Source of the DNA: Actinomycetota bacterium
GTDB lineage: Bacteria; Actinomycetota; UBA4738; HRBIN12
Direction: 5' to 3'
DNA: 15,634 bases
Assembly: GCA_004366195.1 (NCBI GenBank)
Contig: ML214171.1
Location: forward strand, 2,230-17,863
The position numbers were made by a program, and so were the translations under genes. Positions 1 to 6,379 of this stretch are shown in pieces. The notes beneath the pieces are model-generated. The model did no database searches. It saw only the letters and a list, made by a program, of their open reading frames with translations, and had not been told where the DNA came from. How positions within the stretch are numbered: position 1 is the first letter of the stretch; every line of letters starts with the position of its first letter.

Positions 1-952
1 TGGTGACCGCGATGCCGCCCTCGCCCGAGACGGCGGGCGACGGCTGCCAGCTCGGCTCCGTGTCGTGCGCGGCGCCCGAGGTGAGCCGGGTCGGGGAGGA
101 GCCCGGCACCGGCGGCACCACGTACAGGTCCCAGTCGCTCCCGTTCCACGCGGCGTAGGCGACGCGGGTCCCGTCCGGCGACCAGCCCGGCCACATCGCC
201 TCGGGGCCGACGAGGCGATCCTCGTTGTAGCCGTGCTCCTCGACCAGCCACACCTCCTCGTCCGTCATCCCATCGCCGCTCTGGTCGAAGCGGGAGACGG
301 CGACCATCGTGCCGTCGGGGGACCACTCCGGGTCGGTGTCCACCCTGGTGTTCCAGGTGATCTGCTGCTCCGTGCCGGAGGAGAGCGTCCGGACGTAGAT
401 CTCGGCCGAGTCGTCCCCGGAGCGGTAGGCCGAGTACGCGAGCCGCGTCCCGTCCGGCGAGTAGGCGGGGTCGTGCGCCCCGTTCACGAGGCGCTGGGGC
501 GTGCCCCCGTCCGCGGCCACCCAGTAGATCGCCTGCTCGCCGGCCCCCTCCCGCGTGAACGCGATCCGGCGCCCGTTGGCCGACCACGACGGCTGCCAGT
601 CGAGCGTCGCCGGGCTGTTCGTGAGCCGCCGCACGTTCGAGCCGTCGGCGTTCATCACGTAGAGCTCGTAGTCGCCCGTCCGGTCGCTCGTGAAGGCGAT
701 CCTCGTCCCGTCCGGCGACCACGCCGGCTGCGAGTCGTTCGCGGGATGGTCGGTGAGGTTCCGGAGACCCGAGCCGTCGGGCGCGACGATGAAGATCTCG
801 TCGTTGCCCGAGACGTGCCGGGTGAACGCGATCAGGCCGTTCTCGCCGGGGAACGCCGCCCGCGCGGCCTCGGGTCGCACCGCAGGCGTCGCGACCGCCG
901 CCACCAGCAGCGCCGCCCCGAGCCACGCCCAGGACCGGACGCGTGGCACCAT
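1..952 (-). CDS. Secreted TolB-like/PD40 beta-propeller protein, C-terminus beyond window
   Basis: The frame is open from an ATG at 952 to the window edge (317 codons, no stop), so the C-terminus is missing. AAGGAG lies just upstream of the ATG and fixes the start. Residues 1-32 look like a signal peptide: basic start, hydrophobic core around 10-24, likely cleavage after ARA. The rest is repeats of about 40 residues, each carrying a W/Y-SPDGT core (about residues 78, 164, 210, 258; degenerate SANG at 124) followed by an IAF or VAY strand. This is the PD40/WD40-like propeller of TolB and related periplasmic or extracellular proteins; I see about six complete blades. Blade 5 carries an acidic loop, DQSGDGMTDEE at 223-233, resembling an EF-hand. 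The family gives a scaffold or binding fold; the partner cannot be told from sequence, and a peptidase or other domain could follow outside the window. Confidence 0.85.
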   Translation of the reverse strand, partial: MVPRVRSWAWLGAALLVAAVATPAVRPEAARAAFPGENGLIAFTRHVSGNDEIFIVAPDGSGLRNLTDHPANDSQPAWSPDGTRIAFTSDRTGDYELYVMNADGSNVRRLTNSPATLDWQPSWSANGRRIAFTREGAGEQAIYWVAADGGTPQRLVNGAHDPAYSPDGTRLAYSAYRSGDDSAEIYVRTLSSGTEQQITWNTRVDTDPEWSPDGTMVAVSRFDQSGDGMTDEEVWLVEEHGYNEDRLVGPEAMWPGWSPDGTRVAYAAWNGSDWDLYVVPPVPGSSPTRLTSGAAHDTEPSWQPSPAVSGEGGIAVT

Positions 953-1102
953 CGGTACTCCTTCCCCCCGGACGCCCCCCGGGGGATCGGCGCTCCTCGG
1001 GTGCACGTCCGGGTCCTGCCGGGAACCTTCCGATCGAGCATCCGGAGCGGTCGCCGGTGAGGTCCAGGGGCGACCGTCCCGTGCTCCGCGGGCCCCGATG
1101 CC

Positions 1103-1585
1103 TCAGCCGGCGAGCGCCTCGACCATCTGATCCTCGAGGACCGTGAGGTACGCGTACAGCGCGTACATCCGCACCCGCTCGTCGTCCGGGGGGAGGGCGG
1201 CGAAGTCCTCGAAGGAGGTCTCCTCGGTCACGTCCAGGCGCGTGCCGAGCACGAGGCGCACGTCGTTCACCGTCCCGAGCCAGGCGAGGAGCTCGTCCTC
1301 GGAGAGCCGCTCGGCATCGGCCGTCCGCGCCATGGTCTCGGCCGCGGCCAGGCGTCCGGCGAGGAGCTCGTCCCGCGTGAGCCGCTCGAACTCCGCCCGG
1401 AGGCCCTCGTCGTCCAGGCTCGCCGGGGGGAACAGGCGTCGCAGAGCCGGGTCGGCCGTCGGATCGCCCTCGGTGAGCAGGCGGCGCAGCTCCGCCGGTA
1501 CGGCGCGGAGGAGCTCGCGCTCGGCCGCGGGGAGCCGGAGGGCGAACCCGCCTCCCCGGGTGCGCCGGATCCGGGGCCCGCGCAT
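1103..1585 (-). CDS. DUF2017 family protein, downstream partner of ClpS
   Basis: A 160-residue soluble protein of unknown function. The ATG at 1585 overlaps the clpS stop (TGATG), so translation is probably coupled; a longer frame reaching 1651 would run into clpS and lacks support. Visible features are a basic N-terminus (RIRRTRGG), an RLFPPA segment near residue 50, the acidic EFERLTRDEL stretch, and a conserved-looking core NDVRLVLGTRLDVTEE around 106-121, ending with an aromatic YALYAYLTVLEDQMVEAL helix. These match my knowledge of DUF2017, a family found next to clpS in many Actinomycetota. The association suggests a role in or regulation of N-degron/Clp proteolysis, but this is inferred only from position. 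Confidence 0.8.
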   Translation of the reverse strand: MRGPRIRRTRGGGFALRLPAAERELLRAVPAELRRLLTEGDPTADPALRRLFPPASLDDEGLRAEFERLTRDELLAGRLAAAETMARTADAERLSEDELLAWLGTVNDVRLVLGTRLDVTEETSFEDFAALPPDDERVRMYALYAYLTVLEDQMVEALAG

Positions 1586-1878
1586 CAGCGGTCCCTCTGC
1601 ATCGTGGCCCACAGGCCGTGGGCGTGGAGGCGGGCCACGTCGTGCTCGCACTTCTCACGCGTGCCGTGCGAGACCACGGCCTTGCCCTTGTGATGGACGT
1701 CGAGCATGAGCTTCGTCGCCTTCTCGCGGCTGTAGCCGAAGAGCTTCTGGAACACCCACACCACGTAGGACATGAGGTTGATCGGGTCGTTCCAGACGAT
1801 CACGACCCACGGGACGTCCGGCTCGACGTCCCGCTCGCCCGTCGGGCGGTCGACCTCCACCGGCGCGGTGCTCGCCAT
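1585..1878 (-). CDS. clpS: ATP-dependent Clp protease adaptor ClpS
   Basis: ClpS binds proteins with destabilising N-terminal residues and hands them to the ClpA/ClpC unfoldase of the Clp protease in the cytoplasm. The 97-residue product has a flexible N-terminus (about 1-22) followed by the core fold. N30-D31 in WNDPINLMSYV match the substrate amino-group binding pair, and the VHHKGKAVV segment (61-69) carries the conserved histidine. Length is normal for the family. The ATG at 1878 has no Shine-Dalgarno, but a TACGCT hexamer ends exactly 7 nt before it, so the mRNA is probably leaderless. The stop overlaps the start of the DUF2017 gene, forming a two-gene operon. It is divergent from the SDR gene. 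Confidence 0.95.
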   Translation of the reverse strand: MASTAPVEVDRPTGERDVEPDVPWVVIVWNDPINLMSYVVWVFQKLFGYSREKATKLMLDVHHKGKAVVSHGTREKCEHDVARLHAHGLWATMQRDR

Positions 1879-1885
1879 GCCGGTT

Positions 1886-1891
1886 AGCGTA
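1886..1891 (-). promoter_or_regulatory. clpS: Putative -10 box of a leaderless clpS promoter
   Basis: TACGCT on the minus strand is followed by 7 nt (AACCGGC) and then the clpS ATG. A TANNNT box at this distance places the transcription start at or next to the A of ATG. No convincing -35 box is visible at 17 nt spacing. The same hexamer and spacing occur before the CBS-protein gene. Confidence 0.55.
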
Positions 1892-1946
1892 CGCCGCGCG
1901 GCACCGGAACAGCCGCCCGGGGCGCCGAGGGCCTCCGTCGGGCATC

Positions 1947-2756
1947 ATGGGCGCTATGACCGATCTCCGACCCGTCCTCACCGACGACGCCAACGCCGGC
2001 CTCGTGGCCCTCGTCACCGGCGGGGGCACCGGCCTCGGCCGAGCCATCGCCCGCGAGCTCGCCCGCACCGGCGCGAGCCTCGTCATCGCCGCGCGGCGCC
2101 CCCAGCCCCTGGAGGAGACCCGGGCCGAGCTCGAGGCCCGCGGCACCGCCTGCCTCGCCGTCCCCGCGGATGTGCGGGAGCCGGACCAGGTCCAGGCCCT
2201 CGTCGACGCCGCCCTCGAGCGCTTCGGCCGCATCGACGTCCTCGTGAACAACGCGGGCGGGCAGTTCGCCGCGCCGGCCGAGCAGATCTCGCTCAAGGGT
2301 TGGCGCGCCGTCCACCGGCTGAACGTGGACGCCGTCTGGGACCTCACCCGGACCGTGGCGACCCGCTCGATGATCCCCAACCGCCGGGGCCTCGTCGTGT
2401 TCATCGGCTTCAGCCCCCGGCGGGGCATCCCCCTCATGATCCACTCGGCGGCGGCCCGGGCGGCCCTGGAGAACCTCGCCGGCGGTATCGCGATCGAGTG
2501 GAGCCGGTACGGCATCCGCGCCGTGTGCGTCGCGACCGGCGCCATCGATACCCCGGCGTTCCGAGCGTACGGAGACGCCTTCGTGGAGGAGGCCATCCGC
2601 ACGAGCCCGCTCGGGCGACTCATCGCGCCCGAGGAGGTGGCCGCCCTCATCGCGTTCCTCGCCACCCCCGCGGCCGCCTCCATCACCGGCACGACGATCG
2701 TCGTCGACACGGGGAACGACGCCTGGGGGCTCGGCTACCCGCCGCCCCGGGACTGA
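1947..2756 (+). CDS. Short-chain dehydrogenase/reductase family oxidoreductase with altered active site
   Basis: The 269-residue protein has the Rossmann fold of classical SDRs: TGGGTGLG (24-31) for NAD(P) binding, an AAR stretch at 48-50 that favours NADPH, ADV at 74-76 and NNAG at 101-104. It resembles 2,4-dienoyl-CoA reductase and related acyl-CoA or alcohol-oxidising SDRs. The usual catalytic YxxxK is absent: the equivalent segment is HSAAAR (166-171), with Ser for Tyr and Arg for Lys. The substrate is therefore open. The start is uncertain. ATG 1947 has no good Shine-Dalgarno, while ATG 1956, three codons on, is preceded at 7 nt by CATCAT and could be a leaderless start. Its 3' end overlaps the convergent enoyl-CoA hydratase gene by 22 bp, and it is divergent from clpS. 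Confidence 0.88.
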   Translation: MGAMTDLRPVLTDDANAGLVALVTGGGTGLGRAIARELARTGASLVIAARRPQPLEETRAELEARGTACLAVPADVREPDQVQALVDAALERFGRIDVLVNNAGGQFAAPAEQISLKGWRAVHRLNVDAVWDLTRTVATRSMIPNRRGLVVFIGFSPRRGIPLMIHSAAARAALENLAGGIAIEWSRYGIRAVCVATGAIDTPAFRAYGDAFVEEAIRTSPLGRLIAPEEVAALIAFLATPAAASITGTTIVVDTGNDAWGLGYPPPRD

Positions 2757-3499
2757 CGATCCTCGAAGGCGGCCGTCGCCCGCTCGTGCTCCTCCGTGCC
2801 CGCGAGCATGCCGTAGGCCAGACGCTCGATCAGCAGGGCGGCCTCGTGGGACGCGGTCGCGACGGCGTCCACCGCGGCCTTCGTCACGGCGGCGGCGAGG
2901 GGCGGCAGCTCGGCCAGGCGGCTCGCCATCTCGATCGCGCGGGTCTCCGCCTCCCCCGCCGGGACGACGGCCGAGACGAGCCCGGCGCGCTCGGCCGCTC
3001 GAGCGTCGAACCGATCGCGCAGGAGCAGGAGCTCCTTCGCGCGGGCCGGCCCGACGGCCCGGACGAGCCGGACCGTGCCGCCGGAGGAGGGCAGGATGCC
3101 GAGCCCGACCTCGGGGAAGCCGAACACGGCGGTCTCGTCGGCCACCCGCAGATCGCAGGCCAGCGCGAGCTCCAGGCCGCCGCCGAGGCAGTACCCGTGG
3201 ACGGCGGCCACGGTCGGCTGCGGCAGCGCCGCGACCCGCTCGTAGACGGCGCCGGTCTCCCGGTAGTAGGACCAGATGGCCTCCGGCGTCTGGTCGCGCA
3301 GCTCGTGGACGTCGGCCCCCGCCGAGAAGGCCCGCCCCGCACCGGCCAAGACGACGCCGCCGGCCGAGCGGACCTCCTCCGCCTCCAGGGCCAGCGCGAG
3401 ATCGCGTTCCAGGGCGGTCGAGAGCGCGTTCAGCTTCTCGGGGCGGTCGAGCGTGAGGACCGCGACCCGCCCCTCGCGTCGGATCCGGACGAGCGCCAC
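2735..3499 (-). CDS. Enoyl-CoA hydratase/isomerase family protein
   Basis: This is a 254-residue crotonase-fold enzyme expected to hydrate trans-2-enoyl-CoA in beta-oxidation or amino-acid breakdown. It shows LDRPEKLNAL (17-26), the CoA/oxyanion segment FSAGADVHEL (58-67), GGGLELALACD (106-116) and FGFPEVGLGILPSSGG (126-141). Both glutamates of true hydratases are present, E110 and E130, which favours hydratase over isomerase or dehalogenase activity. I chose the GTG at 3499 because it gives the normal family N-terminus; the next longer start at 3619 would add non-homologous residues and overlap the divergent gene. CATACT lies 6 nt before this GTG. It is convergent with the SDR gene, and a 16-bp palindrome lies upstream. 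Substrate chain length cannot be read from sequence. Confidence 0.9.
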   Translation of the reverse strand: MALVRIRREGRVAVLTLDRPEKLNALSTALERDLALALEAEEVRSAGGVVLAGAGRAFSAGADVHELRDQTPEAIWSYYRETGAVYERVAALPQPTVAAVHGYCLGGGLELALACDLRVADETAVFGFPEVGLGILPSSGGTVRLVRAVGPARAKELLLLRDRFDARAAERAGLVSAVVPAGEAETRAIEMASRLAELPPLAAAVTKAAVDAVATASHEAALLIERLAYGMLAGTEEHERATAAFEDRQSRGGG

Positions 3500-3505
3500 C
3501 CGCGC

Positions 3506-3511
3506 AGTATG
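3506..3511 (-). promoter_or_regulatory. Possible -10 box upstream of the enoyl-CoA hydratase
   Basis: CATACT ends 6 nt before the GTG at 3499. It keeps the two most conserved -10 positions (A2, T6), and no Shine-Dalgarno is visible, so a leaderless transcript is plausible. Weaker than the TA(S)(S)CT boxes elsewhere in the window. Confidence 0.35.
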
Positions 3512-3517
3512 CCGCTT

Positions 3518-3533
3518 GCGCAGCGCGCTGCGC
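3518..3533. promoter_or_regulatory. 16-bp perfect palindrome between divergent genes, candidate operator
   Basis: GCGCAGCGCGCTGCGC is its own reverse complement over all 16 bases. It lies 18 bp upstream of the hydratase GTG, over the spacer and -35 area of its possible promoter, and 29 bp before the ATG of the divergent membrane-protein gene. Position and symmetry suit a dimeric repressor, for example of the TetR type, but no regulator gene is adjacent. GC-rich sequence makes chance palindromes more likely. Confidence 0.4.
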
Positions 3534-3562
3534 GGGCGGAGGCTGGGAAAGGAGGAGGTTCG

Positions 3563-4543
3563 ATGTCCGCGCCCGCGCACCGCCCCCTCACCGATCCCGA
3601 GCTCCTCGCGCGCCTCCAACGCTGGGTGGCCGAGGGGATCATCGGTCCCGACGAAGCGGCGGCCATCGAGGCCTTCGAGGCCGAGCGCCGGCCCGAGGCC
3701 GTGACCGCCGAACGCGTCCCGCTCCTCACCGAGAGCCTGGCCTACGGGGGCGGCGCCCTCGCCGTCGCCGCCGGCGTCGTTCTGCTCCGAGACGCCTGGG
3801 CTGACCTCGTCTCGGGGGTCCGAGCCGCCATCGTAGGGGCGGCGGGGCTCGCCGCGCTCGCCGCGGGGTTCGTGCTGCGCCGCAGCGAAGAGCCCGCGTA
3901 CGCGAGACTCGCGAGCCTGTCGTGGTTCGTCGCGACCGGTCTCACCGCCTGGTTCGCGGGGCTCCTCGCGGGAGACGTCCTCCGGCTCCAGCCTCGGGCC
4001 GCGGCGCTCGCCGCCTCTGGCGCCGCCTCCGCCGTCGGGGCGGTCCTGTTCGCCGTGCGCCGCCGTTCCCTCCAGCAGCTCGCGCTGCTCATGGGACTCC
4101 TCGGGCTGGCGGCATCGATCGTCTACGACGCGCCTGCGGCGCCGACCGCCGTCTGGGGCGTGGGGATCGCGTGGATCCTCCTGGGCTCCCTGGGGTGGAT
4201 CCGTCCGACGCGCACGGCGATGGCGGCGGGCGCCATCGTCTCGCTCTGGATCCCGCGGTTCGTGCAGACGAGCGGCGGGCGGTACGCGATGTGGCTCGGC
4301 CTGGCGACCGCGCTCCTCGCCCTCACGCTCGGCGTAGCTCGGCGCGAGGCCGCCGTGCTCGGCCTCGGCGGCCTCGGTCTCCTCGGCTACCTGGTCTGGG
4401 TCCTCTCCGACCTCTTCGCACGGAGCCTCGCCATGCCGGTCGTCCTGCTCCTCGCGGGGGCGCTCGTGCTCGTCCTCGCGCTCCGCATCGCCCGGCGCTC
4501 GGGACGGAGGCTCAGGCCAGGCTCTCCTCGTACTCCTTCGTGA
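3563..4543 (+). CDS. DUF2157-like multi-pass membrane protein
   Basis: The 326-residue product has a soluble N-terminus of about 55 residues with a helix-turn pattern, LQRWVAEGIIGPDEAAAIEAFE (as a segment at 18-39), typical of the DUF2157 head. About nine hydrophobic stretches follow (roughly 60-76, 86-104, 117-137, 146-165, 170-187, 194-211 and three more to the C-terminus). The tail is basic (RIARRSGRRLR). The ATG at 3563 is set by a strong AAAGGAGGAGG ribosome-binding site; longer in-frame starts upstream overlap other genes. Function is unknown; the family is predicted to sit in the cytoplasmic membrane. It is divergent from the enoyl-CoA hydratase, and its last 32 bp overlap the end of the convergent ybaK-type gene. 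Family assignment rests on the N-terminal helix plus TM layout, so it is moderately sure. Confidence 0.75.
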   Translation: MSAPAHRPLTDPELLARLQRWVAEGIIGPDEAAAIEAFEAERRPEAVTAERVPLLTESLAYGGGALAVAAGVVLLRDAWADLVSGVRAAIVGAAGLAALAAGFVLRRSEEPAYARLASLSWFVATGLTAWFAGLLAGDVLRLQPRAAALAASGAASAVGAVLFAVRRRSLQQLALLMGLLGLAASIVYDAPAAPTAVWGVGIAWILLGSLGWIRPTRTAMAAGAIVSLWIPRFVQTSGGRYAMWLGLATALLALTLGVARREAAVLGLGGLGLLGYLVWVLSDLFARSLAMPVVLLLAGALVLVLALRIARRSGRRLRPGSPRTPS

Positions 4544-4988
4544 GCTTGGCCACGGTGATCGGCTCGTCCCGGAACACGTCCTCCGCGCGGGCCTTCACCG
4601 ACTCGGTCTGGGTCCCGGCGGCGAAGACGATCGTCTCGTGCCGCAGCACCTCCGGATCCACGTAGGCGTGCATCTTCAGCAACCCGCCCCGGGGCGGGAG
4701 GCTGCCGAGCTCGATCCCCGGCAGGTCCCGCTCGATCTCCTGCTCCGTCGCGAGGTGCGCGTGCTTGTCCCCGGTCACCTCCTCCACGAGACGCATGTCG
4801 AGTCGACGGTCACCGGGGATCACGGCGAGGGCGTGCCCGGCGGCGGTGTCCAGCAGGAGGGTCTTGACCACGGCGTCCGCCTCGATCCCGAGGGCCCTCG
4901 CCTCGTCCAGCGTGGTGAAGGCCTTCTCGTGGGAGATCGTCTCGAAGGGAACGCCCTTGCGCTCCAGGTACTCGGTGACGAGCGACAT
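4512..4988 (-). CDS. ybaK: YbaK/EbsC-type aminoacyl-tRNA deacylase (ProX-like editing protein)
   Basis: The 158-residue protein matches the YbaK/prolyl-tRNA synthetase-associated domain. These stand-alone enzymes hydrolyse mischarged aminoacyl-tRNA, such as Cys- or Ala-tRNA(Pro), in the cytoplasm. Visible features are the N-terminal YLERKGVPFETISHE segment, the EADAVVKTLLLD core with conserved K42, a VIPGDRRLDM strand-turn, and the glycine-rich PPRGGLLKMHAYVDPEV region near 98-113. The ATG at 4988 follows GAGGAGG at 8 nt, which is better than the upstream in-frame start at 5027. It overlaps the convergent DUF2157-like gene by 32 bp. Which tRNA it edits cannot be decided here; annotation as Cys-tRNA(Pro) deacylase would be a guess. 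Confidence 0.88.
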   Translation of the reverse strand: MSLVTEYLERKGVPFETISHEKAFTTLDEARALGIEADAVVKTLLLDTAAGHALAVIPGDRRLDMRLVEEVTGDKHAHLATEQEIERDLPGIELGSLPPRGGLLKMHAYVDPEVLRHETIVFAAGTQTESVKARAEDVFRDEPITVAKLTKEYEESLA

Positions 4989-5131
4989 CGCGATCGCCTC
5001 CTCGGTCCTCGATGTATCCAGCGTCACGCCGGGGGCGGGCCGCCGTCAAGTCCGACCGTCCCGGCCGCGCTCGGACCGGGCTGGCGCGAAAGGGCGAGGC
5101 GCGGCAGGATGGAGCCGGAGGTGATGTCCGC

Positions 5132-5512
5132 GTGCGGCAGCTGATGGGCGCGTTCTTCATCCTGCACGGCCTGGGCCACGCGGTCGGGGTCGTGGCCTGC
5201 TGGACCCGCCTCGACGTGGGCTTCCGGAACGCCCTGTGGATGCTCCCGGGGAGGGTGACGCTGCGCAGCCCGATCGGCGCGGCCTTCGGGATGTTCTGGC
5301 TCGTCGCGATGGTGGGCTGGATCGTGGCGGGGGCGGGGGCCATCTCCGGCACGGAGTGGTGGCCCGCCCTGGGGGCCGCCTCCGCCGTCGTCTCCATCCT
5401 GGCCATGGCACCATGGTGGGACGCGATGCCGCCGAGCGTGCGGCTCGGCCTCCTCGCCGACGTCGTCGTCCTGGTCGCGCTCATCAGCCCCCTCGGTCGG
5501 GAGCTGGCCTGA
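5132..5512 (+). CDS. Unknown small four-TM membrane protein
   Basis: I do not recognise this 126-residue protein. It has four hydrophobic segments, about 4-23, 48-70, 76-95 and 104-121, with an HGLGH motif at 12-16 inside TM1 and two WW pairs (76-77, 95-96) near membrane edges. Histidines in HGLGH could bind a metal or haem, but nothing else supports that. I chose the GTG at 5132 because GGAGGTGAT, a nearly perfect anti-16S match, lies 6 nt before it; a longer frame from 5012 adds an arginine-rich stretch unlike a membrane protein. The TGA is 18 bp before the DDAH-like gene, but a -10 box lies in that gap, so the two may be transcribed separately. Confidence 0.7.
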   Translation: MRQLMGAFFILHGLGHAVGVVACWTRLDVGFRNALWMLPGRVTLRSPIGAAFGMFWLVAMVGWIVAGAGAISGTEWWPALGAASAVVSILAMAPWWDAMPPSVRLGLLADVVVLVALISPLGRELA

Positions 5513-5517
5513 TCCGG

Positions 5518-5523
5518 TAGCCT
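5518..5523 (+). promoter_or_regulatory. Putative -10 box of a leaderless DDAH-like gene promoter
   Basis: TAGCCT is followed by exactly 7 nt and then the ATG at 5531, the same geometry as at clpS and the CBS gene. No Shine-Dalgarno lies before this ATG. No clear -35 box is seen. Confidence 0.5.
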
Positions 5524-5530
5524 GCGCCCG

Positions 5531-6331
5531 ATGCCGACGGCCCAGGACCAGGTCGGACCGCTCCGCCGCGTCTACGTGCGACCGCCGCGCGCCGCCGACC
5601 TCACACGCTGGCGCGAGTACGGCTGGCGGGCCGAGCCCGATCCGCAGCGCGCCGCCGAGGAGCACCGCGCCCTCCGAGCCGAGCTCGAGCGCGCAGGCGC
5701 CGAGGTCGTGGTGGGCGAGACGCCCGTGGACGGCGACCCCGACGCGATCTACGCCTACGACCCGGTGCTCCCGACCGACCGAGGGCTCATCCTGCTCCGC
5801 CCAGGCAAGCCGGGACGACGGGGGGAGCCGGAGGCCGTCGCTCGGGACCTCGAGGCCGCCGGGGTCCCCGTGCTCGGCGCGCTGGAGCCTCCGGCCTGCG
5901 CCGAGGGAGGCGACCTGTTCTGGCTCGATCGCGGGACGCTCGTCGCCGGACGCGGCTACCGGACGAACGACGCCGGCATCGCGGCCCTGCGGAGCCTCCT
6001 GCCGGACGTCGAGGTGCTCGCCGTCGACCTCCCCCACCTCCACGGCCCGAGCGGATGCCTCCACCTGCTCTCGCTGCTCTCGCCCCTCGACACCGACCTC
6101 GTCGTCGGCTACCCGCCGCTGATCCCGGTCCGGCTGATGCAGGAGCTCGAGACCCGGGGGATCGGCGTCGTCGAGGTCCCCGAGGAGGAGTTCCCCACGA
6201 TGGGGCCGAACGTCCTCGCGCTCGCGCCGCGCGTGGCTCTCGCCCTGGAGGGGAACCCGGAGACGAGGCGCCGGATGCAGGCGGCGGGCGTGGAGGTCCG
6301 GACCTACCGGGGCGAGGAGATCAGCCGCTAG
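5531..6331 (+). CDS. Dimethylarginine dimethylaminohydrolase-like amidinotransferase-fold protein, stopped by TAG before its catalytic cysteine
   Basis: The 266-residue product has the DDAH/arginine deiminase-type fold, whose members hydrolyse guanidino groups, for example dimethylarginine to citrulline and dimethylamine. Supporting motifs are the N-terminal RRVYVRPPR, EGGDLFWL (about 128-135) with the acidic substrate and catalytic residues, GRGYRTN, and GCLHLLSLLSPLD (about 175-187) with the catalytic histidine. In this superfamily the nucleophilic cysteine is near the C-terminus in a GG-x-x-C motif. Here a TAG at 6329-6331 ends the protein at EEISR, and the next in-frame codons read GDGGPTCLTRPLLRG then TGA. 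As written, the protein lacks its nucleophile. The family usually has Lys at the TAG position as I recall it, and AAG to TAG is a single change. It could be a mutation, an error, or readthrough giving 282 residues. The downstream neighbour converges. Confidence 0.85.
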   Translation: MPTAQDQVGPLRRVYVRPPRAADLTRWREYGWRAEPDPQRAAEEHRALRAELERAGAEVVVGETPVDGDPDAIYAYDPVLPTDRGLILLRPGKPGRRGEPEAVARDLEAAGVPVLGALEPPACAEGGDLFWLDRGTLVAGRGYRTNDAGIAALRSLLPDVEVLAVDLPHLHGPSGCLHLLSLLSPLDTDLVVGYPPLIPVRLMQELETRGIGVVEVPEEEFPTMGPNVLALAPRVALALEGNPETRRRMQAAGVEVRTYRGEEISR

Positions 6332-6379
6332 GGCGACGGCGGGCCGACCTGCCTCACCCGCCCCCTCCTGCGCGGTTGA
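6332..6379 (+). other. In-frame continuation of the DDAH-like gene carrying the catalytic-cysteine motif after the TAG
   Basis: Directly after the TAG the same frame encodes 15 residues, GDGGPTCLTRPLLRG, and then a TGA at 6377-6379. GG-x-x-C is the nucleophile motif that ends DDAH and amidinotransferase-family proteins. It overlaps the 3' end of the endonuclease V gene on the other strand by 26 bp, so some sequence constraint comes from that gene. Confidence 0.8.

Noticed and set aside
976..985. CCCCCGGGGG palindrome upstream of the propeller gene
   Set aside because: Short, simple G/C runs are expected by chance at this base composition, and it lies too close to the ribosome-binding site to be a terminator of the gene upstream.
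65..1060. Plus-strand open frame over the left end
   Set aside because: Antisense to the PD40 propeller, whose repeats and signal peptide are unmistakable on the minus strand.
1956..2756. SDR start at ATG 1956 as the definite start
   Set aside because: CATCAT at 7 nt is suggestive of a leaderless start, but it does not match the TA(S)(S)CT form seen elsewhere, so I kept 1947 and noted the alternative.
6329..6331. Genome-wide reassignment of TAG to an amino acid
   Set aside because: The hydratase and PAC2 genes also end in TAG at normal family lengths, so TAG works as a stop here.
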